Below are positions 17,195-24,168 of a stretch of DNA of 64,000 nucleotides, one piece after another (the first letter of the stretch is position 1; each line of letters opens with the position of its first letter). Below the pieces are notes generated by a model, which saw nothing but the letters and a program-made list of their open reading frames with translations, was not told the DNA's origin and ran no database searches. This stretch comes from JAMHWD01 sp035911135 (GTDB lineage: Bacteria > Pseudomonadota > Alphaproteobacteria > Micavibrionales > Micavibrionaceae). The stretch lies in the NCBI GenBank assembly GCA_035911135.1, contig JAMHWD010000034.1, positions 124,001 through 188,000 of the forward strand, read 5' to 3'. Both the position numbers and the translations under genes were made by a program.

Positions 17195-17259
17195 ATAATT
17201 AAAAATTCTTTGCCCCGCGGTTCATAACCCTTTGCTTTTCAAAGCTTTTAAATTCCGAA

Positions 17260-17286
17260 AACCCCGCCCATCCGGCGGGGTTTTTT
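17260..17286 (+). terminator. Rho-independent terminator of groESL
   Basis: AACCCCGCC (17260-17268) pairs with GGCGGGGTT (17274-17282), 5-nt loop, followed by T residues. Confidence 0.92.
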
Positions 17287-17350
17287 CATGCATATTGACG
17301 AAAAGCGCAAAATATATTATGAATAATAAAAAATACAGGGAGCAATCATC

Positions 17351-17686
17351 ATGGCCGTCATCACCGGAACTTTCACGCGATCAAGCTATAACGCCATCAG
17401 CCATATGCGTATATTGGCCGGATTAGGACCGACTTTAGGTGTGACGGTGCAAGGGCCGAACGACCCGGTGATATTGCTGGATGAGATTCAAGAACTTAAA
17501 ATCGGCAAGAACCGAGAGAACTATGTTTTTCATGCCAAGATATCCGAAGCCGCCGTCAAGGAACTTGGACTGCGCGAAGGGATGCCGGTCGAAATTACCC
17601 TGAATGAAAAATACAATCCGGCCCACGGGGCCAAAGTTGCTCAGGCCCGCACGCAAATGCACCCGGAATGGGTTTCCGGTTTTTAA
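17351..17686 (+). CDS. Small orphan protein (111 residues)
   Basis: AGGGAG lies 10 nt before the ATG and codon use resembles the neighbours, so this is a real gene. The protein is soluble with a mixed alpha/beta pattern; the middle carries NDPVILLDEIQELKIG and the C-terminal half KELGLREGMPVEITLNEKY, which looks like a small beta-barrel or AbrB-like strand pattern, but no family can be named. It sits alone between the groESL terminator and a convergent gene. Confidence 0.65.
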   Translation: MAVITGTFTRSSYNAISHMRILAGLGPTLGVTVQGPNDPVILLDEIQELKIGKNRENYVFHAKISEAAVKELGLREGMPVEITLNEKYNPAHGAKVAQARTQMHPEWVSGF

Positions 17687-17848
17687 TTATCTCAATTCCG
17701 ATAATTTATTTTATTATCAATCTGATTTATAATGATAACAAGGCCGGCGTACCAGCTTTGATCTGGACCACAAAACGTCAGATATAGGGACTCCTCCGGA
17801 GGGCATTATATCCCGGTCTGAATTCGATTAAATCTTCATAGGAAACTA

Positions 17849-19105
17849 TTATGCCGCCGGGGCGGAAGGCTGATCGCCATCATTACCGCCCGGCACAATA
17901 CCGCCGCCGGCAGGCGTTGATGGCGTGTGCCGCACAGGGCCAGCCGCACCGCGGTTACGGCCTTCCATGGCATCACGGTCCTTGAGGGCTTCCTTCAGGC
18001 GCTGATCCAGCACGCGGTGCGTTGCCGTACCGGGAATGGCAAAGCCATGTTTATGGCCTTGCGCCTGCAGGCTGGCATCGCCCAGAATTTCACGCAAGGT
18101 GTGCTTGATATCCACCAACGTGCCGCCGCCGGCCTGAAACTCGTCCAGCTCCTGATCCGAAGGCCATGTATTATAATGAATGCCGGGGCCTGTGCGGGGC
18201 TGGGGTGTGCCGCTTAAATCCTCGCCGTTTTTGTAACGCTTGGCCAGATCCAGAATCTGCGCCACGATAAAATCCTTCATGCCCATATAGTTTTCCCACA
18301 TGGATTTTTTCATGTCGAACTCCACCGGGTTGCGGCGTATGGCCACGATAGGGCCGGTATCAAATTCTTCATCCACGCGGTGCGTCATGGCGGGCTGGGC
18401 GGTATCGACACCTGCCTGACGGGCGATATCCAATTGCTCGGCCGAGCTTAACTTGGCTGGATCCTTGCCGGCGGCCTTCACGGCGCGCTGGATTTCCTGC
18501 ATGGTGCGGAAAGGCGGAATAACGCCGCGCTTGTCATTCATGGCCGGGTGGATATTAAACAAAAATCCTTTGCGCTTGCCGGTATCATTGGCATCGGCCC
18601 CGCGAAAAGCGGTTTGAATTTCAATGCCTTCAAAGGCATCAATCAAGGGCTTTTGCAATTTTTCATACAGGCGAAACACAACGCCCATACCCACGCGGTT
18701 CGCAGGATTGGCAACATAGCCAACGAAATTCGGATCATTCATGCTGTCTTCTTCCAGCACTTTAACCCCCGGTACAGCCTTCAGGCGCTCCGGCGTCAGA
18801 TAGGCGCTGCCATGCGGGGCGAGGCCGCGGTCCAGATGCGGCAGGACAACTTCATTCAGCAAACGGCCATGAAAAGCCATATCCGCGAGCAAAGGATGCT
18901 TGAATTCCTTGGGGTATTTATAATTCGAGAAAATAAAGACGGGCTTGAAGCCCAGATCCTTCAGCGGCTCGGCCAGATCATTGGCGATCTGCATGCACAA
19001 AATATCATTGCCCAAAAAGACATCGAATTTTGGTTTTGATAGCTCGGACGCACGCACAAATGGCGGCGTAACGCCCTGTGCCGGCGCTTGGTTGTACTCA
19101 GTCAT
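17849..19105 (-). CDS. Formyltransferase-fold protein (Fmt/PurN-like core)
   Basis: 418 residues. The region FLFNIHPAMNDKRGVIPPFR matches the N-x-H-P-x-x-x-P-x-x-R-G block of formyl-tetrahydrofolate transferases, and MTHRVDEEFDTGPIVAIRR matches their H-x-V-x-x-x-x-D-x-G-P-I strand with the catalytic Asp. The first ~130 residues and the Gly/Pro-rich C-terminal tail are not from Fmt or PurN, so substrate is unknown; it might be a sugar-nucleotide or amino-acid formyltransferase. The start codon overlaps the stop of the upstream XRE regulator by 1 nt, so the two are translationally coupled. Housekeeping fmt is not excluded but is unlikely given the low overall similarity. Confidence 0.72.
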   Translation of the reverse strand: MTEYNQAPAQGVTPPFVRASELSKPKFDVFLGNDILCMQIANDLAEPLKDLGFKPVFIFSNYKYPKEFKHPLLADMAFHGRLLNEVVLPHLDRGLAPHGSAYLTPERLKAVPGVKVLEEDSMNDPNFVGYVANPANRVGMGVVFRLYEKLQKPLIDAFEGIEIQTAFRGADANDTGKRKGFLFNIHPAMNDKRGVIPPFRTMQEIQRAVKAAGKDPAKLSSAEQLDIARQAGVDTAQPAMTHRVDEEFDTGPIVAIRRNPVEFDMKKSMWENYMGMKDFIVAQILDLAKRYKNGEDLSGTPQPRTGPGIHYNTWPSDQELDEFQAGGGTLVDIKHTLREILGDASLQAQGHKHGFAIPGTATHRVLDQRLKEALKDRDAMEGRNRGAAGPVRHTPSTPAGGGIVPGGNDGDQPSAPAA

Positions 19106-19773
19106 TATCCCTGCTCGTTATTATTCTCAGGCTCTTTTGCCACATGCTCCCAGGCGATATTGAACAATCCCTGGAATGCTTCGGCGAAGGCCCTATTTTC
19201 TAATATCCTTACTATAACTGTTTCGGATTCAAAAGTAATAAATGCGAGCTTGTGACCATAAGCATAGATCGAATGCTCGTTGAACATGAAATTGGGGATC
19301 CAGCGATATTCAGCAAAGCTTTTGGAGATGAGATTCATCTCGCCTTCCTTGGCGGTAATCCGGAATTCAAAATCTTCGCGCTGGATTGCGGCCATGCGCT
19401 TGGCATGTTCGCGGTAATATTCCTCGCCGACCCATTTGATCCAGTTATCCGGCTTGGAGTTATGCAGGCAAAACAACCCGCCGACATCCTTGGCCGTGTT
19501 ATAAACATCTTGCAAAAAGGTCGTAAAACCATCGCGGCCGCGCAGTGTTTTGATCTCGCCGCTGCGTTTGCGTACACCCGAAGTGTCGATAAATTCGATA
19601 TCATGCTCTTCAAACGCCTTCTCGATCTTGGCGATGGTTTGCAGATTGGGATGGTTGGTGCCATTTTCTATGCGGGCGATACCGGTCTGGGAAAGGCCTG
19701 CGATATCCGCAAGGTCCGACTGGCTCCAGCCTAGCAGGGCGCGTGCCGCTCTGATTTGTTCCAAGGTGGGCAT
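19105..19773 (-). CDS. XRE-family regulator with C-terminal sensor domain
   Basis: 222 residues. An N-terminal helix-turn-helix of the XRE/Cro type (about 3-60: IRAARALLGWSQSDLADIAG, then GIARIENGTNHPN) is followed by a domain of about 150 residues with WIPNFMFNEHSIYAYGHKLA and ETVIVRILENRAFAEAFQGLF, which recalls the PLD-like sensor half of TrmB-type regulators. It probably controls its own operon with the formyltransferase-like gene. A divergent promoter for it lies at 19817-19845, and a small RNA gene is divergently transcribed from the same intergenic region. Confidence 0.82.
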   Translation of the reverse strand: MPTLEQIRAARALLGWSQSDLADIAGLSQTGIARIENGTNHPNLQTIAKIEKAFEEHDIEFIDTSGVRKRSGEIKTLRGRDGFTTFLQDVYNTAKDVGGLFCLHNSKPDNWIKWVGEEYYREHAKRMAAIQREDFEFRITAKEGEMNLISKSFAEYRWIPNFMFNEHSIYAYGHKLAFITFESETVIVRILENRAFAEAFQGLFNIAWEHVAKEPENNNEQG

Positions 19774-19816
19774 AAAATATTCACCGCAAATTTGTGGGGT
19801 TGGGTTATTTGTCGTA

Positions 19817-19845
19817 TTTCTAGTACGAATTTATTATGCTGTCCA
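19817..19845 (-). promoter_or_regulatory. Promoter of the XRE regulator operon
   Basis: On the minus strand TGGACA (19845-19840), a 17-bp spacer and TAGAAA (19822-19817) precede the regulator gene by about 45 nt. Confidence 0.55.
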
Positions 19846-19907
19846 GAAAAAAAGTAAAATATGAGGAATAAAAAATATATTCTTTTATAAAAAAAATTCG
19901 ATTCCTG

Positions 19908-19937
19908 TTGACATAGCAACTGTTGTGCGGCTATAAA
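19908..19937 (+). promoter_or_regulatory. Strong sigma-70 promoter of a small RNA
   Basis: Perfect TTGACA (19908-19913), 18-bp spacer, TATAAA (19932-19937). Expected transcription start about 19944-19945. Confidence 0.8.
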
Positions 19938-19944
19938 ATGCCAT

Positions 19945-20043
19945 CTAAGACATAAACTATACATACAGTTTATCTCTTTTGATGAATCCCCACACACGTA
20001 AACCTACGAAGTCGGCTTGGCCCCCCCCAGGCCGACTTTTTCT
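19945..20043 (+). ncRNA. Probable trans-acting small RNA, about 100 nt
   Basis: The transcript defined by the promoter at 19908-19937 and the terminator at 20009-20045 contains no open frame. It would have a 5' hairpin (ATAAACT 19952-19958 with AGTTTAT 19967-19973), an unpaired 35-nt linker with CCCCACACACG, and the terminator hairpin with a U tail. This is the classic layout of an Hfq-type small RNA; the C-rich linker is the likely seed (inference). I do not recognise the family. Confidence 0.7.
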
Positions 20044-20045
20044 TT
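20009..20045 (+). terminator. Rho-independent terminator of the small RNA
   Basis: AAGTCGGC (20009-20016) pairs with GCCGACTT (20031-20038); the loop holds a run of eight C residues and a T-rich tract follows. Confidence 0.88.
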
Positions 20046-20137
20046 TGTTCGGGTTTCATCCGGCTGGTATGATCCTCGCATTCCGATTCCAGACCCGATC
20101 AGAGACTATTAACGACGCCCGGAAAGTTTGACCGCCC

Positions 20138-20845
20138 ATGGCCACATCGCCCGCAAAACCACCGGCAACCCCAACGCCGCCCAAGCGCCGCCATAATCCG
20201 CACCCCCATCCCCGCAAACGGCAAAGTACCACGCAGCAAAACCTGATTGGCGTGCTGGTTCTGGCGCTGGGCCTTGGCATGATTATCGGGGTTGGATATC
20301 TGGCCTATAATAAGGTGATGGATTCGCGCCAGCCCCCGCACACCGACACCGCCGCAAGCCCCGGATCTGCAACCGATATACAGGCCGCCGCCGCGACACC
20401 TCCTTCTGCCCAAACATCCCAAAGGGCGCTGGACCTGCGTAAGGCACAGGCCGGAGAAATAGAAGGGCAATGGGAAGCCAGAGTTCCGGGCCAACGGTTA
20501 ACTCTGACAATAAAGGACGGACGCGAAACAATTTTTATCATCCCCGCCGATCCGCGTTACGATCATGACTTCGCCAGCGGCACATATAAATATGATGAAG
20601 ATCAGGGAATTTTGGAACTGGCCCCGGATTACAGCGCAACCCCCCCTGAAATAAAGGGCGTGACCATCCGCACGCTGACATCCCGCGCCCATAGCATAAT
20701 CACCCTGATTGACAGCAATAGCGGCGATATGATCTGGAAACCCTATGTGAAGGATGATGGCAGTCTTTATCAAACGCACCCGATCTTTGTGAAGGCAGGC
20801 CGCAAGGACAGCTATATCGCCTGGCAGCGCCAGAAGGATCAATAG
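20138..20845 (+). CDS. Membrane-anchored protein with soluble C-terminal domain
   Basis: 235 residues: a Pro/Lys/Arg/His-rich cytoplasmic N-terminus (about 1-35), one membrane helix (NLIGVLVLALGLGMIIGVGY, about 36-57), a low-complexity linker and a beta-rich periplasmic domain (about 105-230) with EGQWEARVPGQRLTLTIKDG and Tyr/Asp-rich strands. The N-in topology follows from the positive N-terminus. The domain looks like a small beta-sandwich, but I cannot name the family. It ends 4 nt before mutM and is probably cotranscribed with it. Confidence 0.72.
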   Translation: MATSPAKPPATPTPPKRRHNPHPHPRKRQSTTQQNLIGVLVLALGLGMIIGVGYLAYNKVMDSRQPPHTDTAASPGSATDIQAAAATPPSAQTSQRALDLRKAQAGEIEGQWEARVPGQRLTLTIKDGRETIFIIPADPRYDHDFASGTYKYDEDQGILELAPDYSATPPEIKGVTIRTLTSRAHSIITLIDSNSGDMIWKPYVKDDGSLYQTHPIFVKAGRKDSYIAWQRQKDQ

Positions 20846-20849
20846 ACCC

Positions 20850-21695
20850 ATGCCGGAACTGCCCGAAGTTGAAACCGTCATGCGCGGCATGATGCAGGCC
20901 ATACTGGGTAAGAAAATCACAAGCTGCGTCTTAAATGTCCCGGCCCTGCGCGTGCCCTTTGGCAGCGGATTTATTCCCGGTGTAACGGGAAGCCATATTG
21001 CCGGCATGCAAAGACGCGGCAAATATATCATCAGCGCCCTTGATAATGGCCGCAGCCTGATCTGGCATCTGGGGATGTCGGGGCGCGTGCGTATTTTCGT
21101 ACCCGGCGATTCTTACATGCCGATCAAGCATGATCATGCCGTCTTTCATTTCAGCAATGGCGTGGTTCTGGCATATAACGACCCGCGCCGCTTTGGCTTT
21201 ATACGCCTGGAGCCATCATCTGCCATCGAGACAACAGCGCCCTTTAACAAAATGGGGCCGGAGCCCTTGATAGATGATTTCGATGGCCCCGCCTTATGGC
21301 GCCAATTACAGCGCCGGAAAAATCTGGCCGTTAAGGTGGCGCTGCTGGATCAGGGTATCGTCGCCGGCGTTGGTAATATCTATGCCTGCGAGTCCTTATA
21401 TAGTGCCGGCATCAATCCGCAACGTTTATCAGGCACAATCAAACCTGCCGAAGCGCAGAAACTGGCCGCCGCAATCAAGGTGGTTCTGGAAGATGCCATT
21501 GCCGCCGGGGGATCCACCTTGCGCGATTATGCCCAGACCGATGGATCGGCCGGGTATTTCCAGCATAATTTCAAGGTCTATGACCACCAAGGCGAGCCTT
21601 GCCCCCGCTGCGTTCAGGGCAGCCAAAAGGGCGATATCCAGCGGATTGTACAGGCCGGGCGCTCCACATTTTTTTGCCCGAAATGCCAGAAATAG
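20850..21695 (+). CDS. mutM: Formamidopyrimidine-DNA glycosylase (Fpg/MutM)
   Basis: 281-residue base-excision repair enzyme that removes 8-oxoguanine and ring-opened purines and cleaves the abasic site. The N-terminal PELPEVETV gives the catalytic Pro and Glu; the H2TH region GIVAGVGNIYACESLY and the C-terminal zinc finger (CPRC ... CPKC, about residues 252-279) are intact. Normal length. The neighbouring rpsT and dnaA reproduce a common alphaproteobacterial order. Confidence 0.97.
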   Translation: MPELPEVETVMRGMMQAILGKKITSCVLNVPALRVPFGSGFIPGVTGSHIAGMQRRGKYIISALDNGRSLIWHLGMSGRVRIFVPGDSYMPIKHDHAVFHFSNGVVLAYNDPRRFGFIRLEPSSAIETTAPFNKMGPEPLIDDFDGPALWRQLQRRKNLAVKVALLDQGIVAGVGNIYACESLYSAGINPQRLSGTIKPAEAQKLAAAIKVVLEDAIAAGGSTLRDYAQTDGSAGYFQHNFKVYDHQGEPCPRCVQGSQKGDIQRIVQAGRSTFFCPKCQK

Positions 21696-21784
21696 GACTG
21701 TTTTACCTGCCCGGACGCCCTAAATCCCAGCATTTGCAACGATTCGGCACTTATGCCCCCCTGCCGGGAAAGCGCAAGAAATGC

Positions 21785-21814
21785 TTGACAGGCCCGGCCT
21801 TCCAAGAGTATTAC
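21785..21814 (+). promoter_or_regulatory. Promoter of rpsT
   Basis: TTGACA (21785-21790), 18-bp spacer, TATTAC (21809-21814), 81 nt before the rpsT start. Confidence 0.6.
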
Positions 21815-21895
21815 ATTCCATCCTTAACCTGGCAGCCAAAGAATTGATTGATATGGGCTTGCCGGTATTGAAATTGAAAAAGAGAGATACTCATC

Positions 21896-22156
21896 ATGGC
21901 AAACCATGCTTCTGCAAAAAAACGCACCCGCACGAACGGACGCCGCGCCGCGATCAACATGAATCGCAAAAGCCGCATGCGCACATTCATCAAGAAAGTT
22001 GAAACCGCAATCGCTGGCGGAAATTCCGACGAAGCGAAAACAGCTTTTCAGGAAATGCAGCCTGAAATTCTTCGCAATGTTGGCAAGGGCCTGATCCCGA
22101 AAAACACAGCCGCGAGAAAACTCTCCCGCCTGTCGGCACGCATCAAGGCGATGTAA
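21896..22156 (+). CDS. rpsT: 30S ribosomal protein S20
   Basis: 86-residue S20, binding the 5' domain and helix 44 of 16S rRNA. The sequence begins MANHASAKKRTRTNGRRAAI and ends in the conserved GLIPKNTAARKLSRL helix. Lysine/arginine rich and of usual length. It has its own promoter and terminator. Confidence 0.97.
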   Translation: MANHASAKKRTRTNGRRAAINMNRKSRMRTFIKKVETAIAGGNSDEAKTAFQEMQPEILRNVGKGLIPKNTAARKLSRLSARIKAM

Positions 22157-22192
22157 TTTTTTTATCGCTTTTTCTGCAAAGAAAATTTTCAA

Positions 22193-22224
22193 AAAACCGG
22201 AAGAAAAATCTTCCGGTTTTTTTT
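22193..22224 (+). terminator. Rho-independent terminator after rpsT
   Basis: A perfect 12-bp stem (22193-22204 with 22209-22220), AAAA loop and T tract. Confidence 0.95.
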
Positions 22225-22625
22225 ATTTCTGCGTGATGTGTGTCAATCCTTCGCGCGCAAAAAAAATCTTTTTTTTTGTTCTGCATTTATTCCGATTGCA
22301 TGTGCGTAAAAATTTGTTGTAGCTTGTGATCGTTGCTTGCGGACACGAATAAAAAAATTCACAGCGCAGCGATGAAGTCTTTTAAAATTCCGACACACAG
22401 GAAAACAAAAAGACCTTCTGCGTAAAAACAAAAACAGGGTCGTTGAACATGCTGGGGGAAAGCACAGAATGTTCAGCCAAAGACCAAAAACGCCAGACTA
22501 TATATAAGAAGAAAAACTGCGAATTTTTTCACAAACATTCGCAAGGCCGGTTTTTTATTCTTCTGCGCGTATCAACGGCACGAAAAAATTTGAAAACATA
22601 TTAATTTGGAGTGGAGAGTATTACT
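22225..22625. other. dnaA upstream region, 400 nt without a gene
   Basis: AT-rich with runs of A and T. No perfect DnaA box (TTATCCACA) was found; TTTTTCACA near 22526 is the closest and is weak, so there is no support for calling an origin here. A promoter-like pair with an inverted repeat lies at 22443-22475. Confidence 0.5.
22443..22475 (+). promoter_or_regulatory. Possible dnaA promoter with overlapping inverted repeat
   Basis: TTGAAC (22443-22448), 16-bp spacer, CAGAAT (22465-22470). An inverted repeat TGAACAT (22444-22450)/ATGTTCA (22469-22475) covers both boxes, as an operator might. Confidence 0.4.
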
Positions 22626-24071
22626 ATGTCAGATGCCGGCGGAAAAAGCCTTGCCCTTGATAAGGATATACCGAGCATGGAAGCCTATAAAGAAGGCTCG
22701 CTGCAGCCCAGCAAGGAGATTCTCGATCTCTGGAAGAGCGTCCATAAGAACATGCGAACAGAATTCGGCGAGGCGATCTTCCGCAGCTGGCTGAAGCCTC
22801 TGAATCTTCAGGCCTATTACCATGGCACGATGGAAGTTTCCGTCCCCACGCGATTCATGCGCGACTGGATCCAGAATCACTACGCCGAACGCATTCTTGG
22901 CATGTGCAGCGAGATGAACGCCGATATCAAGCGTCTGCAGATTGTTGTCGTCCAGAGCGCCGTTGCGGATGATGTTGAAATCAGCAAAGGATCCGATGAT
23001 CTCAAGGCTGCCAAGGCGAATGAGAATATCCGCGGCGAGATCGAACAGATTTCCTCCCCGCTTGACCAGCGCTTTAAATTTGACACTTTTGTTGTCGGCA
23101 AACCCAATGCGCTGGCCCATGCCGCGGCGCGGCGCGTTGTCGAATCGGCCAGCGTGCCGTTTAACCCGCTCTTTATATATGGCGGCGTCGGCCTTGGGAA
23201 AACGCATTTGATGCACGCGATCGCTCATGCGATTGCTGAAGCCAACCCTTCAAAAACTGTCATGTATCTCTCGGCTGAGAAATTCATGTACCAGTTCGTC
23301 AAGGCGTTGCGCTCGAACGAGACCATGAATTTCAAGGAATGCTTCCGTTCGGTTGATGTTTTGATGATTGATGACATTCAGTTCATCGCCGGCAAGGAAT
23401 CCACGCAGGAAGAATTCTTCCATACATTCAATGCGCTGGTTGACCAGAACAAGCAGATTATCATTTCGGCGGATAAATCTCCGTCCGATCTGACAGGCAT
23501 TGACGAGCGCCTGAGATCGCGCCTGGCCTGGGGTCTGGTGGCCGATATCCACCCGACAACCTATGACCTTCGTCTTGGTATCTTGCAGGCAAAACGCGCC
23601 CAATTGGAAGCAAACGTGCCGGAAAGCGTTCTGGAATTCCTGGCGCTGAAAGTCACCAGCAATATCCGCGAGCTTGAAGGCGCGCTGAACCGGATCGTTG
23701 CCCATGCCGATGTGGTCGGGCAGAAGATCACGCTGGAATCCACGCAGGAAGTCCTGCAGGATCTGCTGCGCGCGCATGACCGCCGCATCACGATTGATGA
23801 GATCCAGCGCAAGGTTGCCGAGCATTACAATCTCAAAATCACGGATATGCATTCATCGCGCCGCGCGCGCAATGTCGCAAGACCGCGTCAGATCGCCATG
23901 TATCTGGCCAAGCAGCTGACCGCGCGTTCGCTCCCTGAAATCGGCCGGAAATTCGGCGGCCGCGACCATACGACGGTTATGCACGCGGTCCGCAAGGTTG
24001 AGGAGCTGATCGAGGCCGATGCCCAGATCGCGCAGGATACGGATATTATCCGCCGCGCCCTGACCGGCTGA
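22626..24071 (+). CDS. dnaA: Chromosomal replication initiator DnaA
   Basis: 481-residue AAA+ initiator that binds DnaA boxes and melts the origin. Domain I (about 25-100) is followed by a short linker, Walker A GGVGLGKTHLMHAIAH, Walker B VLMIDDIQFIAGKE, the sensor region, and the C-terminal DNA-binding domain with the signature GRDHTTVMHAVRKVEEL. GGAGAG lies about 8 nt before the ATG at 22626; a GTG at 22611 would lack a good site. A terminator shared with the convergent RTX gene follows. dnaN is not adjacent; it starts 8.1 kb downstream. Confidence 0.97.
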   Translation: MSDAGGKSLALDKDIPSMEAYKEGSLQPSKEILDLWKSVHKNMRTEFGEAIFRSWLKPLNLQAYYHGTMEVSVPTRFMRDWIQNHYAERILGMCSEMNADIKRLQIVVVQSAVADDVEISKGSDDLKAAKANENIRGEIEQISSPLDQRFKFDTFVVGKPNALAHAAARRVVESASVPFNPLFIYGGVGLGKTHLMHAIAHAIAEANPSKTVMYLSAEKFMYQFVKALRSNETMNFKECFRSVDVLMIDDIQFIAGKESTQEEFFHTFNALVDQNKQIIISADKSPSDLTGIDERLRSRLAWGLVADIHPTTYDLRLGILQAKRAQLEANVPESVLEFLALKVTSNIRELEGALNRIVAHADVVGQKITLESTQEVLQDLLRAHDRRITIDEIQRKVAEHYNLKITDMHSSRRARNVARPRQIAMYLAKQLTARSLPEIGRKFGGRDHTTVMHAVRKVEELIEADAQIAQDTDIIRRALTG

Positions 24072-24109
24072 TCTGACTGGTTCACCACTCGTTTTGCCAA
24101 TAAGAAAAG

Positions 24110-24140
24110 ACCGGCCTTCTCATCGAAGGCCGGTTTATTT
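24110..24140. terminator. Bidirectional terminator between dnaA and the RTX gene
   Basis: ACCGGCCTTC (24110-24119) pairs with GAAGGCCGGT (24125-24134). T-rich sequence follows on both strands, fitting two convergent genes. Confidence 0.88.
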
Positions 24141-24168
24141 AGTTTAAATCAAGAGGTTTGGGAAAATC

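Noticed and set aside
17780..17815. Terminator between the convergent genes at 17686 and 17849
   Set aside because: Only an imperfect stem around CTCC/GGAG and no T tract on either strand.
22225..22625. Replication origin upstream of dnaA
   Set aside because: No cluster of DnaA boxes; only one weak match near 22526.
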